Assembly: GCF_009696065.1 (NCBI RefSeq)
Contig: NZ_VUMS01000020.1
Span: forward strand, 1-49,354
DNA: 49,354 bases
Direction: 5' to 3'
Source: Oliverpabstia intestinalis
GTDB lineage: Bacteria > Bacillota > Clostridia > Lachnospirales > Lachnospiraceae
In this document: one piece after another, positions 8,596-16,325 of the stretch
How positions within the stretch are numbered: position 1 is the stretch's first letter
How the letters are laid out: every line of letters begins with the position of its first letter
Notes under the pieces: generated by a model
Told to the model about the DNA's origin: nothing
The model's input: only the letters and a program-made list of their open reading frames with translations
Databases searched by the model: none
Position numbers and translations under genes: made by a program

Positions 8596-9011
8596 AATCT
8601 ATGACAAAAGAAGAAATCATTACAGGATTGAAAGCTACAATAAAACCGGAAGAGGAGTATTTTATAGAGGATGATTTGATAGACGCTATCAACCAATATC
8701 CAGAACCTTTTGAACTAGTAGACCCAATATTGGAAATTATAGCTACCAATCCACGGGTCGATTTTGGCATGCCAGGGGATCTGGTTCATTTTGTGGAGCA
8801 GTTTTATAAACACGGATATGAAGAATTACTGATTGCTTCAGTAAGAAACCATCCAACACCGCATAATATCTGGATGGTGCATCGCTGCTATAATGATACG
8901 GAAAATCCGAAACGTGAAAAGTTTGCTGAACTTATAAAAAAGTTGAAAAATGACAGGTCGGTTTCTTCGGAGATTAAGAACAGTATAGATGAATTTGATT
9001 GGGAGTATTAA
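8592..9011 (+). CDS. Hypothetical protein, coupled to a GNAT gene
   Basis: The 139-residue, acidic, mostly helical protein has no signal peptide or membrane segment. It contains VRNHPTPHNIWMVHRCYND near residues 84-102, a pattern that recalls small immunity-type proteins, but I cannot name the family. The start overlaps the stop of the GNAT gene by 4 bp. A broken MITE tip and a new promoter follow, separating it from the ATPase pair downstream. Confidence 0.7.
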   Translation: MKSMTKEEIITGLKATIKPEEEYFIEDDLIDAINQYPEPFELVDPILEIIATNPRVDFGMPGDLVHFVEQFYKHGYEELLIASVRNHPTPHNIWMVHRCYNDTENPKREKFAELIKKLKNDRSVSSEIKNSIDEFDWEY

Positions 9012-9038
9012 AAAGATACTGAAAAAATAAGAATCAAT

Positions 9039-9060
9039 GTAACTATTCAGTAGCCACTGT
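9039..9060 (+). repeat. Solitary IS66-type MITE end
   Basis: GTAACTATTCAGTAGCCACT is identical to the outer end of the full MITEs, but the rest of the element is absent. It is a one-ended remnant. Confidence 0.6.
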
Positions 9061-9105
9061 AAATAAGTAGAAATATGGAACAGATTGGGAACTGAAATCC
9101 TGCTG

Positions 9106-9134
9106 TTGTGATTATCAGAGGAATCCAGTATAAT
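9106..9134 (+). promoter_or_regulatory. Sigma-A-type promoter of the ATPase/nuclease pair
   Basis: TTGTGA and TATAAT are separated by exactly 17 bp. The promoter is 35 bp upstream of the first ATPase gene, which has a GGGGAGG ribosome site. Confidence 0.7.
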
Positions 9135-9168
9135 ATATCTTATAAAATCTTGACGGGGAGGAATTTGC

Positions 9169-10761
9169 ATGGGCAGTTATCTGAATCCGGGGAATTTTTC
9201 ATTTCGTGGAAGTCTTCGTTCGAAAATATATGTAGACAAAAGTGAATTGATCGCAAAGACAAATGAAGCTCTTTGCACAGAACAGAGGTATATCTGTGTG
9301 AGCCGTCCGAGAAGATTTGGCAAATCAATGGCAGCGAATATGCTTGCTGCATACTATGATCGCAGTGAAAATATAGAAGAACTGTTTCGGAATCTTGCAA
9401 TCAGCAAAGATAGTTCCTACAAAGAAAATCTGAATCAATACGATGTGATCAAAATTAATATGCAGGAATTTTTGAGTATGTCAGGGACAATGGAAGAGAT
9501 GCTGGAAATGCTGAAAAAATATATTGTATTGGATTTTGAGGAAACTTATCCGCAAGTGCGTTTTCGGGATGAAAAAAATCTGATTCAGGTAATGAAAGAT
9601 GTATTTTCTTATACCAGATGTCCTTTTGTAATTTTGATTGATGAGTGGGATTGTCTGTTCCGGGAATATAAACAGGATAGAGAAGCACAGAAAAAGTATC
9701 TGGACTTTTTACGAGCATGGCTCAAGGATAAAGATTATGTTGCACTGGCTTACATGACTGGTATTCTGCCGATCAAGAAATATGGTTCTCATTCGGCATT
9801 AAATATGTTTACAGAATATTCCATGACGGATCCCGGTGAGCTGGCAGAGTATTTTGGCTTTACCGAACAGGAAGTGTCAGTTCTCTGTGAAAAATATGAG
9901 ATGAATTTTGAAGATGTAAAAACATGGTATGATGGCTATCGATTAATTGCCCATCGACAGACGGGAAATGAATGCTATTCCATGTACAGCCCCAAGTCGG
10001 TTGTGGAAGCCATGCTGCGTCATAAGTTCGGAACCTACTGGAACCAGACGGAGACATATGAAGCACTAAAAATCTATATCCAGATGGATATGGACGGCTT
10101 AAAGGACTCCGTGGTTCGCATGCTTGCGGGAGAATCTGTCCCCATTAATATCGGAACATTCAGCAACGATATGACTACCTTTGCAACGAAAGACGATGTG
10201 CTGACTCTGCTGGTGCATCTGGGATATCTGACCTATGACAGTGTGGATGGAACCGTAAGTATACCAAATAAAGAGGTTTCCAGGGAATATGTAAATGCCA
10301 TCAGCACCATGAACTGGCATGGCGTGGCAGAGTCCGTGGAATCCTCCCGTAAATTACTGGAAGCACTGTGGAACATGGATGCAGATGCGGTTGCAGAGGG
10401 AATCGAGAAAGCACATGAGGAAATTTCTATTCTTCAGTATAACGATGAAAACTCTTTAAGTTGTACCATTCAGCTTGCCTTTTACTTTGCGCGGGAATAC
10501 TATACCATAATTCGGGAATTACCTGCGGGAAAGGGATTTGCCGACGTATGTATGATTCCGAGAAAGAAGCATCCTGACAAGCCGGCTGTCGTGATCGAAC
10601 TGAAATGGGATAAGAGCGCCGGTGGAGCGATAGAGCAGATCAAAGAAAAACAGTATGGAGATGCATTGAAAGAATATCAGGGGAAGTTGTTGCTTGTAGG
10701 AATTAATTATAATAAGATGACTAAAAAACATGAATGCGTGATTGAAACCATGCAAAAATAA
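9169..10761 (+). CDS. AAA-like ATPase with C-terminal PD-(D/E)XK nuclease domain (paralogue 1)
   Basis: The protein has 530 residues. The N-terminal part is an AAA-ATPase-like (PF09820-type) domain: YVDKSELI, a Walker A-like SRPRRFGKS (45-53) and Walker B ILIDEWD (155-161). The C-terminal part (about 380-530) matches the DUF1703/PDDEXK_9 nuclease fold with D459, E477-L-K479 and a following Q490. Both active sites look intact. The family is abundant and often multicopy in gut Firmicutes and Bacteroidetes; its biological role is not established. It is followed after 44 bp by a homologue, with no terminator between. Confidence 0.85.
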   Translation: MGSYLNPGNFSFRGSLRSKIYVDKSELIAKTNEALCTEQRYICVSRPRRFGKSMAANMLAAYYDRSENIEELFRNLAISKDSSYKENLNQYDVIKINMQEFLSMSGTMEEMLEMLKKYIVLDFEETYPQVRFRDEKNLIQVMKDVFSYTRCPFVILIDEWDCLFREYKQDREAQKKYLDFLRAWLKDKDYVALAYMTGILPIKKYGSHSALNMFTEYSMTDPGELAEYFGFTEQEVSVLCEKYEMNFEDVKTWYDGYRLIAHRQTGNECYSMYSPKSVVEAMLRHKFGTYWNQTETYEALKIYIQMDMDGLKDSVVRMLAGESVPINIGTFSNDMTTFATKDDVLTLLVHLGYLTYDSVDGTVSIPNKEVSREYVNAISTMNWHGVAESVESSRKLLEALWNMDADAVAEGIEKAHEEISILQYNDENSLSCTIQLAFYFAREYYTIIRELPAGKGFADVCMIPRKKHPDKPAVVIELKWDKSAGGAIEQIKEKQYGDALKEYQGKLLLVGINYNKMTKKHECVIETMQK

Positions 10762-10805
10762 AATTACAGATAACAATGCGTGCAGAAAAAGAAAGGTGTG
10801 AGAAG

Positions 10806-12395
10806 ATGGGAGTATTTGTAAATCCGGGGAATGAAGCATTTGCGGTTGCATTAAATTCGGAGATTTATGTAGATAAAACAGAGCTTCTTACTTATACGAA
10901 TAAGGTTATGAATACTCTGCAGGGATATATCTGCAACAGCCGCCCGCGACGGTTTGGAAAATCGATCACGGCCAATATGCTCACGGCGTATTACAGCAAA
11001 GGCTGTAGTTCCAGAGAAATGTTTTCCAATCTGGGTATCAGTAAAGCAGAAGGCTTTGAAAAACACCTGAATCAGTACGATGTATTGCACTGGGATATCC
11101 AATGGTGTATGGAACCGGCAGGTGGTCCGGAAAAAATCGTTTCTTATATTTCAGAACAAACGATTTCGGAGTTGAAAGAATATTATCCACATATTTTACC
11201 GGAAAAAATCCGTTCGCTGCCGGAGTCTCTGTCACGGATCAATGCAGCAACAGGAACAAAATTTATAGTGATTATTGATGAATGGGATGTTCTGATTCGT
11301 GATGAAGCATCGGATGTCAGAACACAGGAAGAATATATCAATTTTCTGCGGGCTATGTTTAAAGGGACAGAGCCGACGAAATATATTCAGCTGGCATATC
11401 TGACAGGTATTCTGCCTGTAAAAAAAGAAAAAACACAGTCTGCGTTAAACAATTTTAAAGATTATTCGATGTTGCACGCCGGTCCGATCGCGCCATATGT
11501 TGGATTTACAGAAGCAGAGGTTCAGAAACTGTGCGAAGAATATGGACATGAATTTGAAGAGGTCAAACGATGGTATGACGGCTACCAGATTGGAACATAT
11601 CATGTATACAATCCAAATGCAGTGGTGAACCTGATGCTGGAAGGTGAATTCCAAAGTTACTGGTCAGGAACAGCATCTTATGAGGCGATTGTTCCGCTGA
11701 TCAATATGGACTTTGATGGACTGAGAGGCGCAGTGATTGAAATGTTGTCGGGAGATCATGTTCCGATCGATATCACTTCTTTTCAGAATGACACGGTCAG
11801 TTTTGCCAATAAAGATGATGTATTGACATATCTGATTCATCTTGGCTACCTTGCCTATGACCGGACATTTAAAACTGCATTCATCCCAAATGAGGAAATC
11901 CGTCAGGAAATGATTCTGGCAACAAAAAGAAAAAAATGGAATGAACTGATTTCATTCCAGAAAGAATCCGAACAGCTTTTGAGGGATACCCTTCAGATGG
12001 ATGGAGATGCGGTAGCAAAAGAAATAGAAAAAATTCACAGAGAATATGTTTCAGTGATTCAGTATAATAATGAAAATTCACTCAGCAGTGTACTGTCCAT
12101 TGCGTATCTGAGCGCAATGCAATATTACTTCAAACCAATTCGCGAATTCCTGGCAGGGCGTGGATTTGCTGATTTTGTATTTATTCCCAAGCCGGAGTTT
12201 CAAAAGTTCTATCCGGCACTTGTCGTGGAGCTGAAGTGGAATAAAGATGTTAAAACCGCCCTGGATCAGATCAAAGACAGAAAATATCCGGATTCTGTTG
12301 CATGTTATGCGGGAGAGCTTTTAATGGTTGGCATTAATTATAATGAAAAAACCAAGGAACATGAATGCCGGATTGAAAAATACGGAAAACACTGA
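10806..12395 (+). CDS. AAA-like ATPase with C-terminal PD-(D/E)XK nuclease domain (paralogue 2)
   Basis: This 529-residue protein is a full-length homologue of the upstream gene: SRPRRFGKS at 45-53, VIIDEWD near 160, and D456, E475-L-K477, Q488 in the nuclease part. I chose the ATG at 10806 because AGGTGTGAG precedes it and it aligns with the MG-x-x-NPGN start of the first copy; an earlier ATG at 10776 would add ten poorly fitting residues. The two copies have diverged clearly between the motifs, so the duplication is old or they arrived separately. Confidence 0.85.
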   Translation: MGVFVNPGNEAFAVALNSEIYVDKTELLTYTNKVMNTLQGYICNSRPRRFGKSITANMLTAYYSKGCSSREMFSNLGISKAEGFEKHLNQYDVLHWDIQWCMEPAGGPEKIVSYISEQTISELKEYYPHILPEKIRSLPESLSRINAATGTKFIVIIDEWDVLIRDEASDVRTQEEYINFLRAMFKGTEPTKYIQLAYLTGILPVKKEKTQSALNNFKDYSMLHAGPIAPYVGFTEAEVQKLCEEYGHEFEEVKRWYDGYQIGTYHVYNPNAVVNLMLEGEFQSYWSGTASYEAIVPLINMDFDGLRGAVIEMLSGDHVPIDITSFQNDTVSFANKDDVLTYLIHLGYLAYDRTFKTAFIPNEEIRQEMILATKRKKWNELISFQKESEQLLRDTLQMDGDAVAKEIEKIHREYVSVIQYNNENSLSSVLSIAYLSAMQYYFKPIREFLAGRGFADFVFIPKPEFQKFYPALVVELKWNKDVKTALDQIKDRKYPDSVACYAGELLMVGINYNEKTKEHECRIEKYGKH

Positions 12396-12407
12396 AAATA
12401 AAAACAG

Positions 12408-12452
12408 AAGTCTCGTGTCCGCACCATAAGGGTGTGGATATGAGGCTTTTTA
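12408..12452 (+). terminator. Rho-independent terminator
   Basis: GTCTCGTGTCCGCACC pairs with GGGTGTGGATATGAGGC (G-T pairs allowed), followed by TTTTT. It ends the ATPase pair transcript. Confidence 0.75.
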
Positions 12453-12513
12453 CCAAAGGGTAATGGCGATAACCTGAATTTGAAAATGGCTGCAGACAGG
12501 TATTCGTCTGGCG

Positions 12514-12542
12514 TTGAGATTCACAGAAATCTGTACTATAAT
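12514..12542 (+). promoter_or_regulatory. Sigma-A-type promoter of the nitroreductase gene
   Basis: TTGAGA and TATAAT are spaced by 17 bp, 47 bp upstream of the ATG. Confidence 0.7.
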
Positions 12543-12589
12543 AGGTATCAGAAAAAAACGATGAAAATGGGACAAAGGAGGATTTTACC

Positions 12590-13111
12590 ATGAACAATGA
12601 AGTATTGAAAGCAATGAAAACCCGCAGAAGCATCCGCAAATACAAACCGGAGCAGATCACAGACGAGCAGCTGGATGCGATCCTGGAAGCCGGAACGTAT
12701 GCGGCTACCGGAATGGGAAAACAGTCTCCGGTGATCGTGGTAGTGCAGAAACCGGAACTGATCGCAAAACTTTCGAAGATGAACGCAGCTGTGATGGGAA
12801 GCAGCAATGATCCGTTTTACGGTGCACCGACGGTTCTGATCGTACTCGCAGATCCGGAGATTGGAACCTATCATGAGGACGGTTCCCTGGTTATGGGCAA
12901 TCTGATGCTGGCAGCTCATGCGGTAGGTGTGGATTCCTGCTGGATCCACCGGGCAAAAGAAGAATTTGAGAGTGCAGAGGGAAAAGAACTCTTAAAAGAG
13001 TGGGGACTTCCGGAAAATCTGGTCGGCATCGGACACTGCATCCTTGGATATCGTGACTGTGAATACCCGGAAGCAAAAGAAAGAAAAGCGAACTATATTG
13101 TCAGAGTATAG
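12590..13111 (+). CDS. Nitroreductase family protein
   Basis: This 173-residue FMN-dependent oxidoreductase has the typical start MKTRRSIRKYKPEQI (FMN phosphate-binding Arg-Ser-Arg), then GTYAATGMGKQSP and the C-terminal GIGHCILGYRD. Such enzymes reduce nitro compounds, quinones or enones with NAD(P)H; the natural substrate cannot be told. AAGGAGG precedes the ATG. It has its own promoter and is followed by a MITE tip and a long hairpin. A distant relative is at 36353-36853. Confidence 0.9.
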   Translation: MNNEVLKAMKTRRSIRKYKPEQITDEQLDAILEAGTYAATGMGKQSPVIVVVQKPELIAKLSKMNAAVMGSSNDPFYGAPTVLIVLADPEIGTYHEDGSLVMGNLMLAAHAVGVDSCWIHRAKEEFESAEGKELLKEWGLPENLVGIGHCILGYRDCEYPEAKERKANYIVRV

Positions 13112-13114
13112 GAA

Positions 13115-13157
13115 GAGCTTTCGTAACTGTGAAGGTACTGAACAGTTACGAACTTTC
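13115..13157 (+). repeat. 27-bp tip-only MITE with target duplication
   Basis: The unit at 13123-13149 runs GTAACTGT - 11 bp - ACAGTTAC and equals one tip of the full MITE. It is flanked by GAGCTTTC on the left and GAACTTTC on the right, matching at 7 of 8 positions, which looks like an 8-bp target duplication. So the tip alone may have moved as a unit. Confidence 0.65.
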
Positions 13158-13225
13158 ATAAAAACGTAACGTAACTGCTCCGAACATGAACAGTCAGTGC
13201 GAAAATAAAAAGATAAGAAAAACAG

Positions 13226-13316
13226 AAAACGGGCTGTGTCCTGAAGCGGACAGAAACGGGAGAGCTTATATAGAATGTTTCTGTGTGTCACAAAAGGTAT
13301 ACAGCCCGTTTTATAA
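13226..13316 (+). terminator. Long-stem hairpin, probable terminator or leader
   Basis: AAAACGGGCTGTGT (13226-13239) pairs with ATACAGCCCGTTTT (13299-13312), enclosing about 60 nt with weaker internal pairing; a short T-rich stretch follows. It lies between the nitroreductase and the response regulator and may end the former or act as a leader of the latter. Confidence 0.5.
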
Positions 13317-13379
13317 AAGTTCAAACCAGGAATCTTCCTGATGACCTGTTCATGGGAAGATTTAGAAAATGAGGAATAT

Positions 13380-14051
13380 ATGTATCGAATTATGATCGTG
13401 GAAGATGATGAAGTGATTGCAAATGCGATCCGGCAACACCTGGTTTCGTGGGGCATGGAGGCGTTCTGTGTGCAGGATTTTTCCGATGTGTTGACAGAAT
13501 TTGCCGCAACCGGTCCGCAACCGGTGCTGATGGACATTCATCTTCCCTTTTTTAACGGTTACCACTGGTGCCAGGAGATCCGGAAAGTGTCGAAAGTACC
13601 GGTGCTTTTCCTTTCTTCCGCTTCTGATAATATGAGCATCATCATGGCAGTCAACATGGGCGGTGATGATTTTATCGCAAAACCATCTGACCTGAATGTG
13701 CTTACTGCCAAGGTACAGGCGCTTCTTCGAAGAACCTATGAATTTGCCGGAACTGCGAATCTGTTGGAGCACAAAGGAGCAATCCTGAATAAAGAAAACG
13801 GGATTCTGACGTATCAGGGAGAAAAGATCGAACTTACGAAAAATGAGTGGCGGATCCTGCAGGTCTTAATGGAACACAAGGGAAAAGCGGTGAGCAGAGA
13901 CACGCTGATGATGCGGTTGTGGGAGTCGGACAGCTTTATCGATGACAATACACTGACTGTGAATGTGACGAGACTTAGAAGAAAACTGGAAGAAATCGGG
14001 CTTTCGGATTATATTCAGACGAAAAAAGGTGTGGGATATCTGTTGACATAA
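13380..14051 (+). CDS. OmpR/PhoB-type response regulator (BceR-like)
   Basis: The 223-residue protein has an N-terminal receiver domain with acidic pair ED-D at 8-10, phospho-acceptor D52 in LMDIHLPFFNGY, and Lys in IAKPSDL. A C-terminal winged helix follows (ELTKNEWRILQVL; TVNVTRLRRKL; TKKGVGYLL). It pairs with the kinase downstream and, by the family's usual arrangement, would activate the ABC transporter genes on sensing a cell-wall-active peptide. GAGGAATAT directly precedes the chosen ATG. Confidence 0.9.
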   Translation: MYRIMIVEDDEVIANAIRQHLVSWGMEAFCVQDFSDVLTEFAATGPQPVLMDIHLPFFNGYHWCQEIRKVSKVPVLFLSSASDNMSIIMAVNMGGDDFIAKPSDLNVLTAKVQALLRRTYEFAGTANLLEHKGAILNKENGILTYQGEKIELTKNEWRILQVLMEHKGKAVSRDTLMMRLWESDSFIDDNTLTVNVTRLRRKLEEIGLSDYIQTKKGVGYLLT

Positions 14052-14146
14052 TATGGGATTTATCATATGGTTCAGGAGATTTTCACAGTGTTACTCTTTT
14101 GAAAAGAGGATTCTGAGAGAAGGAAGTAGAAAAACGGAGAAGAACG

Positions 14147-15153
14147 ATGCAGGAAAAGGGAAGAAAAAGAATTATCCTTGCATTTTTGCGGGAAGAGGCG
14201 GGGATCCTTCTCTGGGTGGTGTTTTTTATCGGAATTTTTTGGCTTTTGTGTTTCCTGGAAGATATTCCACAGGATGTCACCATTTACACATTGCAACTTG
14301 CCTCTTTTACCGGTATCGCAGTATTGATCGTTCGCTTCATCCGCTATCGGAAGCGCTGTAAGACACTGGAACTGCTGACAAAGGATCCCAGAGACAAGAT
14401 AGAAGCGTTCCCGAATCCGGACACTCTGTCGGAGAAACTGTACCGGCAGATCATCGGGCAATATGAGCGGGAACTGCGAAAAGAAGAACAGCAGATGGAT
14501 GACAGATACCGGGAGATGGTGGAGTATTATACGATGTGGACCCACCAGATCAAAACGCCGATCGCTGCCATGCACCTGCTATTACAGGAAGAAGAAACAC
14601 CGGTTTCCAAAGAATTACAGGGGGAACTTTTTCAGGTGGAACAGTATGTGCAGATGGCACTACAGTATTTGCGGATGGAAAGGATGAACACGGATCTGGT
14701 ATTTGAAAAACAGGAACTGGACGCTCTGATCCATCAGGCAGTTCGAAAATACGCACCTCTGTTTATCCGTCGAAAGATCGCATTGCAATATGAGGATGTC
14801 CATTGTCAGATACTTACCGATGAAAAATGGCTGGAATTTGTCCTTGAACAGGTTCTCTCGAACGCCCTGAAATACACCAGGAAGGGAAAGATAAAAATTT
14901 ATATGGATCCACAAAGCCCTAAGACGCTGGTGATCGAAGATACCGGTATCGGGATAGCACCGGAAGATCTTCCGTGGGTCTTTGAGCGCGGGTATACCGG
15001 CTATAACGGTCGCACGGACAAACGATCCACAGGTATATCGGTCTGTACCTGTGCAGACAGATCATGGACCGGCTTTCCCACACGATCCGGATCGAATCGG
15101 AGATGGGTGTGGGAACGCGGGTGTATCCTGGGCTAGATACGGTGGAATTATAA
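14147..15153 (+). pseudogene. BceS-like histidine kinase, frameshifted in the ATP lid
   Basis: The first 290 residues are normal for an intramembrane-sensing kinase: two N-terminal membrane segments with a tiny outside loop, H133 in THQIKTPIA, the N-box LSNALKYTRKG and the G1 box IEDTGIGIAPEDL. After STGI the frame changes: a dinucleotide AT appears doubled near 15033 (GGTATATCGG). The other frame continues the expected GLYLCRQIMDRLSHTIRIES and would stop at 15153. As read, the product ends with an unrelated tail at 15136 and lacks the G2 glycines, so ATP binding should fail. A sequencing error would give the same picture. Confidence 0.85.
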
Positions 15154-15204
15154 GAGGATCAGGACGAAAAGCAAAGTATGCAAAAAATGGAGCAGAAAGG
15201 TCCA

Positions 15205-15367
15205 GGAGCGTGTCTGAAAAATCATTTCCGCAATCTGCAGGCCCCACTTTGCGGTATATTTTACCCTTATTCGGTTGCCGTAGCCCGCTACGACGCCCTC
15301 ATTCGGATAAAATCTCCCACAAACTAAGACTCGCAGCTCACGAAAAGCCTTTTTCAGACACGCTCTA
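15205..15367 (+). repeat. MITE of the GAGCGTGTCTGAAAAA family, copy 1
   Basis: It has 16-bp inverted ends (GAGCGTGTCTGAAAAA and its complement) and an interior shared with 49099-49230, except for about 35 extra bases in the middle here. It lies between the kinase and the ABC genes. With the terminator after it, it accounts for the gap 15154-15566; no gene is visible there. A TATAAT at 15466-15471 could start the ABC transcript, but its -35 box is poor. Confidence 0.8.
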
Positions 15368-15388
15368 GCGCGATAAAATGAGAATGCT

Positions 15389-15429
15389 ACCGGGAACCTT
15401 ACACGAATGTAAGGTTTCCGGTATTTTTG
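15389..15429 (+). terminator. Strong rho-independent terminator
   Basis: ACCGGGAACCTTACA pairs with TGTAAGGTTTCCGGT around CGAA, followed by ATTTTTG. It separates the two-component genes from the ABC genes, which must then have their own promoter. Confidence 0.8.
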
Positions 15430-15566
15430 TAAGCAGAGGTTAAGGCAGCCGGAAGAATGGATTGCTATAATAAGCCTGCAAATAGGAACAGAACCGACAG
15501 ATTTCGATAAAGAAACAGGAAATAGCGGGTTCTGGAAAACACAGTACAGAAAGGACAGAAAAATAA

Positions 15567-16298
15567 ATGGTAATTCTGGAAGTAGAACATCTGAAAAAAA
15601 CATATACGACCCGCCTCGGAAGCAACCGGGTGGAAGCGTTACGGGACGTTAATTTCAATGTGGAACAGGGCGAATTTGTGGCAATCATGGGAGAGTCCGG
15701 AAGCGGTAAGACCACACTGCTAAATCTCCTGGCGACACTTGATAAACCGACCGGTGGTCAGATCCGGTTAAATGGAAAAAATCTGGGAGATCTGAAAGAA
15801 AAAGAGATCGCGGCATTCCGAAGAGAAAATCTGGGATTTGTCTTTCAGGATTTTAACCTGCTGGATACCTTTTCACTGAAAGATAATATTTTTCTTCCGC
15901 TGGTACTGGAAAGAAAACATTACCGGGAAATGAAACAAAAAGCAGATTCTATTGTCAAAAAACTGGGAATCAGTAATTTGCTGGAAAAATATCCGTACGA
16001 AGTGTCCGGCGGACAAAAACAGCGGGCTGCGGTGGCGCGTGCCCTGATCACGGATCCACGGCTGGTGCTGGCAGATGAGCCGAGCGGAGCTCTGGATTCC
16101 CATGCGGCAGATGCACTGATGCAGCTGTTTGAGGAAATCAATCAGGAGGGACAGACTATTGCGATGGTCACTCACAGCGTGAAGGCGGCCTGTGCTGCAA
16201 AACGGGTTCTTTTTATCAAAGACGGAGAAGTTTTTCACCAGCTGTACCGGGAAATCTGGGACGGGATGAGATGTATCAGAAGATCTCGGATACGCTGA
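15567..16298 (+). CDS. ABC transporter ATPase (BceA-like), frameshifted tail
   Basis: The 243-residue ATPase has Walker A GESGSGKTT, Q-loop VFQDFNLL, signature VSGGQKQR, Walker B LVLADEP and an H-loop THS. It belongs to the MacB/BceA group for peptide export or resistance. Near 16246 one G seems lost from CGGGGAAAT: the other frame continues NLGRDEMYQKISDTLTIIA and would stop at 16333, overlapping the permease start as is usual in this family. The current product swaps that last segment for 18 unrelated residues. All catalytic motifs lie before the lesion, so it may still work. Confidence 0.85.
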   Translation: MVILEVEHLKKTYTTRLGSNRVEALRDVNFNVEQGEFVAIMGESGSGKTTLLNLLATLDKPTGGQIRLNGKNLGDLKEKEIAAFRRENLGFVFQDFNLLDTFSLKDNIFLPLVLERKHYREMKQKADSIVKKLGISNLLEKYPYEVSGGQKQRAAVARALITDPRLVLADEPSGALDSHAADALMQLFEEINQEGQTIAMVTHSVKAACAAKRVLFIKDGEVFHQLYREIWDGMRCIRRSRIR

Positions 16299-16325
16299 CC
16301 ATTATTGCGACAGGTGGTGAGCGTC

